Shown: positions 1 to 8,270, counted from the stretch's first letter. The stretch is 16,939 nucleotides of DNA from Bacteroidota bacterium (GCA_016866415.1 VGML01000026.1:1-16939), one strand, 5' to 3'. A program made the numbers and translations. The notes: generated by a model from the sequence alone, not told the origin.

Positions 1-651
1 AGGTAGAATCTCAACTCTCTTTCCTCGTAGATGATTGATTGACTGATCAATAAGTTCAATGAAGTTGTGTGGTAAAAATTTACAAGCTAAACCAACTGCA
101 ATTCCTTCTGCTCCTTGTGCTAGCAACATTGGAAATTTCATAGGCAACTGCTCCGGTTCTTTGTTTCGACCATCATAACTTGCCAACCAATTGGTGGTTT
201 TGGGATTAAAGGCAACGTGCAAAGCAAATTTCGATAAGCGTGCCTCAATGTAACGTGGAGCAGCAGCGCCGTCTCCTGTCAAGGTATTTCCCCAGTTTCC
301 TTGGCAATCGATTAATAAATCTTTTTGTCCTAACTGAACCAACGCATCACCAATGGAAGCATCACCGTGGGGGTGATATTTCATTGTATTTCCGATTATG
401 TTAGCGACTTTGTTGTAGCGTCCATCTTCCATTTCCTTCATGGAATGAAGAATTCGACGTTGGACTGGCTTCAAACCATCTTGTAGGGAAGGAACGGCGC
501 GTTCAAGGATAACGTAACTGGCGTAATCCAAAAACCAATTTTCATACAAACCACCTACAGGGACGATATTTTCGTCCACTTTCTTGTTCTCAAAGGGATT
601 GTGATCCTCTTCGTTTGCTTGGTTTGTTTCGTCGATTTCGTCCTCGGCCAT
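1..651 (-). CDS. parC: DNA topoisomerase IV subunit A (ParC), 5' part; runs off the left edge
   Basis: The A subunit of topoisomerase IV forms the DNA breakage-reunion core that, with ParE, decatenates daughter chromosomes. Only the first 217 codons are in the window; the frame is open to base 1. Residues 32-72 (GGLYENWFLDYASYVILERA, then a QRRILHSM block) begin the winged-helix breakage domain. HPHGD is at 93-97. The active-site tyrosine is Tyr134 in APRYIEARLSKFAL. The first 30 residues are acidic and look disordered. The ATG at 651 lies 3 nt after the parE stop, so the two are probably cotranscribed and translationally coupled. Where E. coli ParC has Ser80 and Glu84 of the quinolone pocket, this protein has Ala98 and Asp102. 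GyrA is the alternative, but adjacency to a ParE of this length favours ParC. Confidence 0.93.
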   Translation of the reverse strand, partial: MAEDEIDETNQANEEDHNPFENKKVDENIVPVGGLYENWFLDYASYVILERAVPSLQDGLKPVQRRILHSMKEMEDGRYNKVANIIGNTMKYHPHGDASIGDALVQLGQKDLLIDCQGNWGNTLTGDGAAAPRYIEARLSKFALHVAFNPKTTNWLASYDGRNKEPEQLPMKFPMLLAQGAEGIAVGLACKFLPHNFIELIDQSINHLRGKRVEILP

Positions 652-654
652 AAG

Positions 655-2541
655 TTATGAAGCAATATCTAATTCATCAGATGCAGATTCCAAAACGGTT
701 TCTTCCGCAGCGTCTTTTTCGACTCTCAGGTTATCAATTATAAAATCTTGTCGCTCTTGCGTGTTTTTCCCCATAAAATAGGAAAGTATCGAATCGATGG
801 ATGCGTCTTTGGTTAGTAAAACCGGTTCCAAGCGTATGTCTTCTCCAATGAAATGAATGAATTCGTCCGGTGAAATTTCTCCCAATCCTTTGAATCGTGT
901 GATTTCCGCAGATTTTCCGATTTCAGCGATGGCATTTCTGCGTTCCTCTTCGGAATAACAATAAATCGTTTTCTTTTTATTTCTAACTCGGAATAACGGC
1001 GTTTGCAAAACATAAACGTGGTTTCGCTTCACCAAATCCGGGAAGAATTGAAGAAAAAATGTCAACAAAAGCATTCGAATATGCATTCCGTCGACGTCGG
1101 CATCAGTTGCTATTACAATTTTGTTGTAACGCAAATTATCCATTTCTTCTTCAATGTCCAAAGCGGCTTGGATGAGGTTAAATTCCTCATTTTCATAAAC
1201 CACTTTTTTGGTCAAACCATAACAATTCAAAGGTTTACCACGCAACGAGAATACCGCTTGCGTATTGACATCTCTTGATTTTGTAATGGATCCACTCGCC
1301 GAGTCTCCCTCGGTAATAAATAGTGTTGTGGCTTCACGCTTTTCATCTTTCAAATCAGTCAAATGAACACGGCAATCGCGTAATTTCTTGTTATGTACAT
1401 TCGCTTTTTTAGATCGTTCTCGCGCAATTTTTCTAATTCCTGCCAACTCCTTGCGTTCACGCTCCGATTGCTTAATTTTCTTTTCAATCGTTTCGGCGAC
1501 ATCTGGGTGGCGGTGCAGGTAATTATCGAGTTTATCCTTTAAGAAATCGTTGATGAAAGCTCGCATCGACTTGCCTCCTGGTTCAATTTCTTGTGAACCA
1601 AGTTTGGTTTTTGTTTGCGATTCGAAAACGGGCTCAATAACCTTAACCGAAATAGCCGCCACAATCGACTGACGAATATCCGATGCTTCGTAATTCTTGT
1701 TGTAAAAATCACGAATCACTTTCGCTACCGATTCACGAAAAGCACTTTGATGTGTTCCACCTTGTGTTGTATGCTGACCATTCACGAAGGAATAATAGTC
1801 CTCACCATAGGTTCTTCCATGCGTGAAAGCGACTTCGATGTCTTCGTCTTCGAGGTGAATGATTGGATAAAGCGGATCGCCATCCATGTTGTTTTCCAAT
1901 AGATCCTTAAGACCATCCTTGGAATTGTAGCGTTCTCCGTTATAATGTATTGTCAATCCGCGATTCAGATAACAATAATTCCACATCATTTTATCCAAAT
2001 ACGCAGTCTTGAAAGCATATTTCTTGAAAATCGTTTCGTCAGGATTGAATTCGACATAGGTTCCGTTTCCTTCCGTCGTTTTCTCTAAAGGATACTCCTT
2101 AAGCAGCTCTCCTCGATTGAATTCCGCTTTTTTCAATTCACCTTCACGAACCGAATAAACCATGAAATGAGATGAAAGCGCATTTACCGCCTTAGTTCCT
2201 ACCCCATTCAAACCAACCGATTTCTTAAATGCTTTGGAGTCGTATTTTCCACCTGTATTCATTCGGGAAACAACCTCAACAACTTTCCCTAATGGAATTC
2301 CTCGACCGAAATCACGAATGGAAACTTTGCCATCTTTGACTTTAATTTCAACCTTTCTCCCATTTCCCATCACAAATTCATCAATGCAGTTATCCATGAC
2401 TTCCTTCACCAAAATGTAAATTCCATCATCAGCGGCCGATCCGTCCCCAAGCTTACCAATATACATTCCCGGTCGAAGTCGGATGTGTTCTTTCCAATCG
2501 AGCGAGCGTATGTTATCTTCCGTATATTGATTTTCTGCCAT
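655..2541 (-). CDS. parE: DNA topoisomerase IV subunit B (ParE)
   Basis: This is the ATPase subunit of topoisomerase IV, which drives DNA strand passage with ParC. The GHKL ATPase domain is clear: KEVMDNCIDEF with the Mg-binding Asn51, RDFGRGIPLG at 76-85 with the ATP-contacting Asp77, and GLNGVGTKAVNALS at 110-123. QTKTKLGS at 309-316 carries the transducer-domain QTK loop lysine. The TOPRIM domain shows LFITEGDSASGS (Glu411) and ATDADVDGMHIR (Asp480, 482, 484). RFKGLGEISPDEF at 549-561 is the conserved C-terminal block. At 628 residues it lacks the large insertion found in many proteobacterial GyrB proteins. It starts with ATG at 2541 and is followed after 3 nt by parC. A candidate promoter lies 23 nt upstream, divergent from efp. 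Confidence 0.94.
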   Translation of the reverse strand: MAENQYTEDNIRSLDWKEHIRLRPGMYIGKLGDGSAADDGIYILVKEVMDNCIDEFVMGNGRKVEIKVKDGKVSIRDFGRGIPLGKVVEVVSRMNTGGKYDSKAFKKSVGLNGVGTKAVNALSSHFMVYSVREGELKKAEFNRGELLKEYPLEKTTEGNGTYVEFNPDETIFKKYAFKTAYLDKMMWNYCYLNRGLTIHYNGERYNSKDGLKDLLENNMDGDPLYPIIHLEDEDIEVAFTHGRTYGEDYYSFVNGQHTTQGGTHQSAFRESVAKVIRDFYNKNYEASDIRQSIVAAISVKVIEPVFESQTKTKLGSQEIEPGGKSMRAFINDFLKDKLDNYLHRHPDVAETIEKKIKQSERERKELAGIRKIARERSKKANVHNKKLRDCRVHLTDLKDEKREATTLFITEGDSASGSITKSRDVNTQAVFSLRGKPLNCYGLTKKVVYENEEFNLIQAALDIEEEMDNLRYNKIVIATDADVDGMHIRMLLLTFFLQFFPDLVKRNHVYVLQTPLFRVRNKKKTIYCYSEEERRNAIAEIGKSAEITRFKGLGEISPDEFIHFIGEDIRLEPVLLTKDASIDSILSYFMGKNTQERQDFIIDNLRVEKDAAEETVLESASDELDIAS

Positions 2542-2563
2542 TGGGTATTTATATGAGCAACAA

Positions 2564-2596
2564 CAAATTTAACTGAAACAAGCGCTGAAAAAGCAA
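2564..2596 (-). promoter_or_regulatory. candidate Bacteroidota-type promoter of parE-parC
   Basis: Reading the minus strand, TAAATTTG (2564-2571) fits the -7 consensus TAnnTTTG exactly. A TTG lies at 2594-2596 with a 22-nt spacer, slightly longer than the usual 19-20. The parE ATG lies 22 nt past the -7 box. The -7 match is seen; promoter function is inferred. Confidence 0.4.
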
Positions 2597-2663
2597 TAAA
2601 TGAAGCTGAGTTATGAACTAAAATCGGTTGAAAAGCCTATATTTTTTGAGTGTTTGCAGAAAA

Positions 2664-2694
2664 TTTATTCGAAATCAATAAAACACTATCTTTG
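2664..2694 (+). promoter_or_regulatory. candidate Bacteroidota-type promoter of efp
   Basis: TATCTTTG at 2687-2694 matches the -7 consensus TAnnTTTG exactly. TTTA at 2664-2667, an imperfect -33 TTTG, is 19 nt upstream. The efp ATG at 2711 is 16 nt past the -7 box. The element lies inside the longest open frame, which begins at 2600, and so argues against that earlier start. Confidence 0.65.
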
Positions 2695-2710
2695 CGCCAA
2701 AATAAATTTT

Positions 2711-3277
2711 ATGGCAACTACCGCAGATATCAGAAATGGATTGTGTATTCGTCACAACGATAAATTGTTTCAAATCATTGAATTTCAGCATGTAAAACCG
2801 GGAAAAGGACCTGCTTTTGTTCGAACCAAAATGCGTCAAATTGAAACTGGAAAAGTAATAGACAATACGTTTTCAGCAGGACACAAAATTGACCCGGTGC
2901 GAATTGAAAATCGTGAATACCAATATTTATATCAAGAAACTGAAAGTTATGTTTTTATGAATAATGAATCGTTTGAGCAAGTAAATATCCCATTAAAAAT
3001 GGTTGAAAAACCAGGTTTTTTGCAAGAAGGAATGACCGTAAATATTTTGTTCCACGCTGAAGAAGAAACACCACTCGTTGTCGATCTTCCGATGTATATC
3101 ATTTCCGAAGTTACATATACTGAACCGGGAGTTAAAGGGGATACCGCAACTAATTCGATGAAGCCTGCAACCATTGCCACTGGAGCTGAAGTGAAAGTTC
3201 CTTTGTTTATTGATAATGGAGAAGTGATTAAGATTGATACGAGAACGGGGGTTTATGTAGAGAGAGTTAAGGGTTAA
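2711..3277 (+). CDS. efp: translation elongation factor P
   Basis: EF-P binds ribosomes stalled on consecutive prolines and promotes peptide bond formation. The 188-residue product has the expected length and three-domain layout: an N-terminal KOW-like domain, then two OB folds. The tip loop carries KPGKGPAFVR with the normally modified lysine at Lys32. FVNNESFEQV-like text near residues 77-88 opens domain II (actual residues YVFMNNESFEQV), and the C-terminal block GAEVKVPLFIDNGEVIKIDT is typical. The frame is open back to 2600, but I chose the ATG at 2711 because MATTADIRNG is the family's N terminus and a promoter-like TATCTTTG sits upstream. The last codons and the TAA stop lie inside a heptanucleotide tandem repeat. 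The lysine-modifying enzyme is not in the window. Confidence 0.95.
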   Translation: MATTADIRNGLCIRHNDKLFQIIEFQHVKPGKGPAFVRTKMRQIETGKVIDNTFSAGHKIDPVRIENREYQYLYQETESYVFMNNESFEQVNIPLKMVEKPGFLQEGMTVNILFHAEEETPLVVDLPMYIISEVTYTEPGVKGDTATNSMKPATIATGAEVKVPLFIDNGEVIKIDTRTGVYVERVKG

Positions 3278-3314
3278 GGGTTAAGGGTTAAGAGTTAAGA
3301 GTTAAGAGTTAAGG
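3266..3314 (+). repeat. GTTAAGR heptanucleotide tandem repeat, seven units
   Basis: Seven perfect-phase heptamers are present: GTTAAGG three times (3266-3286), GTTAAGA three times (3287-3307), then GTTAAGG (3308-3314). The first two units encode the final Val-Lys-Gly of EF-P and its TAA stop. Because the stop falls in the second unit, a change in copy number beyond it would leave the protein unchanged. Confidence 0.95.
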
Positions 3315-3367
3315 TTGAAATGTATAATTGATAATGTAAAATTGAAAATTATTGGTTAGAATTCAAT
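3315..3367 (+). repeat. degenerate 7-periodic A+T-rich tract linking two heptamer arrays
   Basis: From about 3319 the sequence reads as decayed heptads such as TGTATAA, TTGATAA, TGTAAAA and TTGAAAA. It continues the phase between the GTTAAGR array and the TTCTACA array. No ORF or clear hairpin is seen. It resembles, block for block, the tract that follows the ureohydrolase gene at 10066-10107 (minus strand). Confidence 0.6.
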
Positions 3368-3409
3368 TTCTACATTCTACATTCTACATTCTACATTCTA
3401 CATTCTATA
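3368..3409 (+). repeat. TTCTACA heptanucleotide tandem repeat, five exact units plus one variant
   Basis: TTCTACA is repeated exactly five times (3368-3402), followed by TTCTATA (3403-3409). The array ends 15 nt before the gcvT ATG. Its variant last unit creates TATATTTT (3406-3413), one base off the TAnnTTTG -7 consensus, but no -33 box is seen at the right distance. Confidence 0.95.
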
Positions 3410-3424
3410 TTTTAAATTAAAAAC

Positions 3425-4507
3425 ATGAAAAATACCGCACTATCACAAAAACATATCGCATTGGGAGCTAAAATGGTTCCGTTTGCTGGATTTAACATGC
3501 CTGTTCAATACGAAGGTGTGAATGCTGAACACGAAACAGTTCGAAATGGAGTTGGTGTGTTTGATGTTTCACACATGGGTGAATTCATTTTGCGTGGACC
3601 AAATGCGTTGGCTTTGATTCAGAAATTCTCTTCGAATGATGCTTCTGTATTGTTTGATGGTAAGGCTCAATATTCGTGCATGCCCAACGGTAAAGGTGGA
3701 ATTGTGGATGACTTGATTATTTATCGTGTAAATGAAAATGAATACTTCATTGTGGTAAACGCCTCGAACATCGAAAAAGATTGGAATTGGATTTCTTCTT
3801 TGAATGATTTAGGAGTTGAAATGAAAAATGTTTCTGACAATTATTCACTTCTTGCGATCCAAGGTCCTAAAGCTGCGGAATCTATGCAATCGTTGACGGA
3901 TGTGAATTTATCTGAAATGGTATATTACACGTTTACCCACGGAACATTCGCTGGTATTGAAAACGTGATGATTTCTGCAACAGGTTACACCGGTTCAGGT
4001 GGCTTTGAGATATACGTGAAAAATGAAAACATCGAGCAAGTTTGGGATGCTGTTTTTCAAGCGGGATCGGCTTTCGGAATTAAACCAATTGGACTTGCAG
4101 CAAGAGATACTTTGCGTTTAGAAATGGGATTCTGTCTATATGGGAATGACATCGATGATACAACATCACCGCTCGAAGCCGGACTAGGTTGGATTACAAA
4201 ATTTACAAAGGACTTCGTTGACTCAGATTTTCTAAAAAAGCAAAAAGAAGAAGGGGTTACCAGAAAATTAGTTGCTTTTGAAATGATTGACCGTGGAATT
4301 CCTCGTCACGATTACCCAATCTTGGATTCTAACGGAAAGGTTATCGGAAAAGTAACTTCAGGAACCATGTCCCCGAGCATGAAAGTTGGTATTGGCTTAG
4401 GTTATGTTACCAAAGAATTCTCTGCATTGGATTCTGAAATCTTCATCGAAATTCGTGAAAAGGGCGTTAAAGCGAAAGTGGTAAAATTGCCATTTTATAA
4501 GAAATAA
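3425..4507 (+). CDS. gcvT: aminomethyltransferase, glycine cleavage system T protein
   Basis: GcvT takes the aminomethyl group from the lipoylated H protein and, with tetrahydrofolate, yields ammonia and 5,10-methylene-THF. The 360 residues match the family length. DVSHMGEF is at 47-54. GGIVDDLIIYR (91-101) contains the Asp pair 95/96 that corresponds to the catalytic aspartate region of T. maritima GcvT. A folate-site glycine-rich block reads ATGYTGSGGFEIYV. LAARDTLRLEMGFCLYGND and TSPLEAGLGW follow, and GTMSPSMKVGIGLGYV lies in the C-terminal barrel. YgfZ-like folate proteins are related, but they lack this full set and length. No gcvH or gcvP is adjacent. The ATG at 3425 follows the heptamer arrays directly, so its promoter must lie in or upstream of repeat DNA. 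It converges with the propeller gene, with a 21-nt gap. Confidence 0.94.
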   Translation: MKNTALSQKHIALGAKMVPFAGFNMPVQYEGVNAEHETVRNGVGVFDVSHMGEFILRGPNALALIQKFSSNDASVLFDGKAQYSCMPNGKGGIVDDLIIYRVNENEYFIVVNASNIEKDWNWISSLNDLGVEMKNVSDNYSLLAIQGPKAAESMQSLTDVNLSEMVYYTFTHGTFAGIENVMISATGYTGSGGFEIYVKNENIEQVWDAVFQAGSAFGIKPIGLAARDTLRLEMGFCLYGNDIDDTTSPLEAGLGWITKFTKDFVDSDFLKKQKEEGVTRKLVAFEMIDRGIPRHDYPILDSNGKVIGKVTSGTMSPSMKVGIGLGYVTKEFSALDSEIFIEIREKGVKAKVVKLPFYKK

Positions 4508-4528
4508 TCATAAAGCGATTAAGGTTTT

Positions 4529-7500
4529 CTAATCCCTCTTCCACCCTGCTCCTTTGTGTTTTGTGTACGGAACATTCATCGCGTCCAACTTGGTTTGCAA
4601 GATTTCTAAACGTTTGATTACATCATTCAATTTAGTTCGCATGGCGTTGTATTGCTCCTCAGCGATTTCCTTGTTCGCACGATGCGTTTTCGTTACGCCA
4701 CTAGTATTGTCATAAAGCTGATATTCAACCATTCCCAAGCGCGAAGAAATACTCGGTTCAAACTCAAACTCGTGTTTTTCCTTGATTTTATCTCCCCACA
4801 TCGCAATTGCGCATTCGTCGTAAATCAATTTCAATGCTCTCGTTTCTTGTAAAAGCGACAAATCGGTATTTGGATATTCAATCAAGGCTTGCTCGATCAA
4901 ATCCAATTCATCCTTCGTTTCATTCATCAAACGTCCTGATCCGCTTACTTTTCGGTTTAATTCCGCTACCTCAGCCCTGAACGTTTTTAATTCTTCCGGA
5001 TTCTTTGCTACCAAAGTTTGATTGTTCAATCCTTTAACATTAAAAGCTTGTTTTGTTATTAATTGCTCTACAGCACCATTTTTGATCAAGGCAACCGAAA
5101 CGTAGTAAGTTCCTGGCGTTGCCAAAAGACCCTTTCCTCCTGAATTTATTGGGTTGGTATTGTTGTTTCTAAGATCCCACGTTGCTCGGCTAATTCCTTT
5201 GCTTGGAGTACTCGTCATTCTTCGAATTTCCTTTCCTTGGGAATCGCTGATTGTCCAAACCAATTGAGCCGCATGATCTTGTTGTTCTTTTCTCAACTCA
5301 TCAAAACTTGGGTAAAAAACATCTTTTTTATCCTTTTCTAATGCTTTTTCTTTTTCCTGACGAATGTCTTTCAATGATTTAGACTCTTCTTTCAAATGAA
5401 GTGAAAAAACTGCTCCGAACTCTGGATTTTTAGCCGACCACAAGTTATGTCCTTGAAAACCGGTCCCATCCAAGCCAAGCGGGTCAGCAGGAACGTATAA
5501 TAGAGCATCTTTCACAGGAAACAAATGTGCCATTTTATCTAAATTCTCAGCTTTCAAATCGCGAAGTGGAGAATAATTATCCAATACGTAAAATCCTCTA
5601 CCGAAAGTCGCTGCAACCAAGTCGCTCTCGCGTTTTTGAATGTCTAAATCATATACAGCAATTGTTGGAAGACCGCCTAATTTCGTCCAGTTTTGACCAC
5701 CATCATTTGAGAAATAGGCTCCAAATTCAGTTCCGACGAACAATAAATTCGGATCAACAAAATCTTGTTTGATGCAATAAACGTTTCCTCTTTCAGGTAA
5801 ATTGGATGCAATCGAAACCCAGGTCTTTCCTTTATCGTTCGATTTCAATAGATATGGTTTGAAATCTCCTTGACGCTGAGAATTAAAAACGGCAAAAACG
5901 ACATTCTCATCAAAATTGGAAGCAGTCACCATATTAACGCGTGTGTTTTTTGGAACTCCCGAAAAAGTTGCGTATTTCGTCCAAGTGGAACCATCGTTTT
6001 CAGAAACCTGTATCAAACCATCATCCGTACCAACATACAATAAACCTTTCTTTTTCGGGGATTCATCCAAAGCAATGACGTTACCATAAATAGTTGTCGA
6101 AGCGTTTTTCATAACGGCATCAATTGTCCAAACTTGACCCATTACTTTTTCTTTGTTTCGGTCAATTTGTTGCGTTAAATCAGGAGAAATAACCTGCCAA
6201 TCATCTCCTCGATTTGTTGATTTAAATAACTTATTTGCAGCGAAATAGAGTGTGGAAGCATCGTGTGACGAAACCACCAAAGGCGCATCCCAATTCCAAC
6301 GATAAGCAGTCTCATTTTTTCCCGGCATTGGCTGAATTGGCACTTTTTCTCCGGAAGCTCGATCGTAACGAACCAACCATCCATATTGCGCTTGAGCATA
6401 AGTAATGTTTGGATTTGACCAATCAGTTGCCGACTCAAAACCATCACCTCCATTCGTAATGAACCAATCTGAGTTCAAGACACCAGAAACATTGATCGTA
6501 GCCGCTGGACCGCCCATCGAATTATTATCTTGTGTTCCGCCATAAATATTGTAGAACGGATATGCGTTATCGGTAACCGCTTTGTAAAACTGAATGATTG
6601 GCAAATTGGCGTAATAATACCATTCCTTAGCGTGCGAATAGGTTTCATAAACACCGCCATCACAGCCAACTAACCAATGATCGGTATTTGAAGGATCAAT
6701 CCAAATACAGTGATTGTCAACGTGCTTATTTGTTTCGCCAGTTGGCTTGAATGTCTTTCCACCATCTTCCGTGTGGTGCATATACGTGTCCATGGCAAAC
6801 ACCTTGTTTTTGTTGTATGGATCGCAAATGATTTCTTGGTAATAGTTACCACTCGTGCTAAAATCGCCTTGTTTCGACCAATTTTCACCTTTGTTTATGG
6901 AACGATAAACGCCACCTTTTCCGTAACGACCTTCAACAATTGCATAAACGTAATTCGCATCGGCATGAGAAACAGCAAGTCCAATGCGACCCATATCCGT
7001 TTTAGGAAGGCCAGATGCAATTTCACGCCACGTTTTACCGCCATCTACTGATTTATAGACTGTTGATTCAGGTCCGCCACCGATGTAGGTTGCTTCATTT
7101 CTTCTTCGTTGATGCGCTGCGGCATACAAAATATCCGGATTTGTTGGATCGATGGCTATTTCCGAAATCCCTGTTTCATCGGAAATAAACAAGGTTCTTT
7201 CCCAGGTTTTACCTCCATCTATTGACTTATAAACACCACGTTCTCCCCCACTCTTCCATAGTGGACCGTAAGCAGCTACCCAAAGGATGTTTTCATCTGT
7301 CGGGTGAATGATAATATTTCCAATATGCTCCGAATTTTTCAAGCCCATATTTACAAATGACTTACCACCATCAAGTGATTTGTAAACGCCATCTCCGTAT
7401 GCAACAGAACGTTGGTTGTTGTTCTCCCCTGTTCCTACCCAAACCGTATTCGGATTTGATGGAGCCAACTCGACACAAGCAATGGAATACGAACCGTAAT

Positions 7501-7780
7501 TATCGAAAATCGGTGAAAATGTTATTCCGTGATTATTCGTTATCCAAACACCACCGCAAGCAGCCGCTACAAACCACTGATCTTTATTCTTTGGATTTAC
7601 CGCAATGTCAACCACACGACCTGAGGTCAAAGCAGGCCCTACCATTCGAAAGGAAAGCGAAGAAACCGTTCCTGCGTCAAACAACGGCTTCGGTTTTTCA
7701 GTTTTATCGGTTGTTTTGGTGTTTTTTTGAGCGCAAAGTCCAACGGAAATTAACGAAAAGAGAACGAAAATCTTATACAT
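4529..7780 (-). CDS. secreted BNR/sortilin-like beta-propeller protein
   Basis: This is a large exported protein of unknown exact role. Residues 1-17 form a signal peptide, with likely cleavage before Gln in LCA/QKN; the Leu before Cys16 spoils a lipobox. Asp-box (BNR) motifs of the S-x-D-x-G-x-T-W type recur about every 50-60 residues: YKSLDGGKSF (133-142), YKSIDGGKTW (184-193), YKSVDGGKTW (242-251), YRSINKGENW (292-301), TEDGGKTF (337-344), and later FKSTNRGDDW, VSENDGSTW, LKSNDKGKTW and FSNDGGQNW. They imply one or two beta-propellers, as in Vps10/sortilin and glycosidase-like proteins. The C-terminal third has an Ig-like block (ISDSQGKEIRRM to PGTYYVSV), then a charged helical tail. No T9SS C-terminal sorting domain is apparent. 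Homologues are often named glycosyl hydrolase, but no catalytic residues can be shown here. Confidence 0.82.
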   Translation of the reverse strand: MYKIFVLFSLISVGLCAQKNTKTTDKTEKPKPLFDAGTVSSLSFRMVGPALTSGRVVDIAVNPKNKDQWFVAAACGGVWITNNHGITFSPIFDNYGSYSIACVELAPSNPNTVWVGTGENNNQRSVAYGDGVYKSLDGGKSFVNMGLKNSEHIGNIIIHPTDENILWVAAYGPLWKSGGERGVYKSIDGGKTWERTLFISDETGISEIAIDPTNPDILYAAAHQRRRNEATYIGGGPESTVYKSVDGGKTWREIASGLPKTDMGRIGLAVSHADANYVYAIVEGRYGKGGVYRSINKGENWSKQGDFSTSGNYYQEIICDPYNKNKVFAMDTYMHHTEDGGKTFKPTGETNKHVDNHCIWIDPSNTDHWLVGCDGGVYETYSHAKEWYYYANLPIIQFYKAVTDNAYPFYNIYGGTQDNNSMGGPAATINVSGVLNSDWFITNGGDGFESATDWSNPNITYAQAQYGWLVRYDRASGEKVPIQPMPGKNETAYRWNWDAPLVVSSHDASTLYFAANKLFKSTNRGDDWQVISPDLTQQIDRNKEKVMGQVWTIDAVMKNASTTIYGNVIALDESPKKKGLLYVGTDDGLIQVSENDGSTWTKYATFSGVPKNTRVNMVTASNFDENVVFAVFNSQRQGDFKPYLLKSNDKGKTWVSIASNLPERGNVYCIKQDFVDPNLLFVGTEFGAYFSNDGGQNWTKLGGLPTIAVYDLDIQKRESDLVAATFGRGFYVLDNYSPLRDLKAENLDKMAHLFPVKDALLYVPADPLGLDGTGFQGHNLWSAKNPEFGAVFSLHLKEESKSLKDIRQEKEKALEKDKKDVFYPSFDELRKEQQDHAAQLVWTISDSQGKEIRRMTSTPSKGISRATWDLRNNNTNPINSGGKGLLATPGTYYVSVALIKNGAVEQLITKQAFNVKGLNNQTLVAKNPEELKTFRAEVAELNRKVSGSGRLMNETKDELDLIEQALIEYPNTDLSLLQETRALKLIYDECAIAMWGDKIKEKHEFEFEPSISSRLGMVEYQLYDNTSGVTKTHRANKEIAEEQYNAMRTKLNDVIKRLEILQTKLDAMNVPYTKHKGAGWKRD

Positions 7781-7799
7781 AAGAGGATTTTTAAGTCCA

Positions 7800-7828
7800 C
7801 TAAATTAATTGAAAATTAAACCTGCAAA
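7800..7828 (-). promoter_or_regulatory. weak candidate promoter of the propeller gene
   Basis: On the minus strand TAATTTAG (7800-7807) is one base from TAnnTTTG. A TTTG lies at 7825-7828, separated by 17 nt, shorter than usual. The ATG is 19 nt past the -7-like box. Alternatively the gene could be read through from arsC, 66 nt upstream. Confidence 0.28.
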
Positions 7829-7846
7829 TTGGTTTTTTGATATTTA

Positions 7847-8266
7847 TTACAAATTCACATCCACAAACGACTTGCAATAATCTTTTATTTGCTCACGAAC
7901 TAATTTGAATTGTTCTGTGATTTCAGATTCAGCTCCAATTGCCTTTGCGGGATCGGGAAAATTGTAGTGAAACTTTATTGCATTCGTCGGAAAAAAGGGA
8001 CAGCGTTCTTTGGCGTTATCGCAAACCGTAATAACAAAATCAAAATCGATGTGCGCGTATTCAACAATGTGGCTGGACGCGTGGTTTGAAATATCGATTC
8101 CATCATTCTTCATTGTGGCAATTGCTCTTGGATTTACGCCGTGCGTTTCCACACCTGCACTAAACACTTCCGCTTTGGTTCCTGCATAAAAACGCAGATA
8201 GCCTTCAGCAATTTGACTTCTGCAACTATTCCCAGTGCATAGAACCAGTATTTTTTTCTTTTCCAT
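7847..8266 (-). CDS. arsC: arsenate reductase, thioredoxin-coupled low-molecular-weight phosphatase type
   Basis: This cytoplasmic enzyme reduces arsenate to arsenite so that it can be exported. The 139-residue protein has the LMW-phosphatase P-loop CTGNSCRS, with nucleophile Cys10 and Arg16. Cys82 and Cys89 in VCDNAKERCPFFP form the redox relay, at the same numbers as in S. aureus ArsC (10, 82, 89). Asp105 in FPDPAKA is the general acid. The Cys82/Cys89 pair argues against a plain tyrosine phosphatase. No arsR, acr3/arsB or arsM is found in the window, so if it serves resistance the exporter must be elsewhere or be an unrecognised protein. The ATG at 8266 is 4 nt after the stop of a 41-codon membrane ORF, which suggests coupling. 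Confidence 0.9.
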   Translation of the reverse strand: MEKKKILVLCTGNSCRSQIAEGYLRFYAGTKAEVFSAGVETHGVNPRAIATMKNDGIDISNHASSHIVEYAHIDFDFVITVCDNAKERCPFFPTNAIKFHYNFPDPAKAIGAESEITEQFKLVREQIKDYCKSFVDVNL

Positions 8267-8270
8267 AATT

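Noticed and set aside
2600..2710. A 37-codon N-terminal extension of EF-P in the same frame
   Set aside because: The extension is unlike any EF-P N terminus and contains the promoter-like TATCTTTG at 2687-2694; the family start MATTADIRNG is at 2711.
3266..3409. CRISPR-like array between efp and gcvT
   Set aside because: The units are 7 nt long, contiguous and without spacers, so they are simple tandem repeats.
4517..4534. Hairpin between the convergent gcvT and propeller genes (GATTA paired with TAATC)
   Set aside because: The stem has only five A+T-rich pairs and no T run, and it overlaps the stop codon of the propeller gene; too weak to call a terminator.
7357..7782. A 141-codon plus-strand frame antisense to the propeller gene
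   Set aside because: It lies wholly in the shadow of a well-supported gene, has low-complexity basic composition and shows no recognisable motif.
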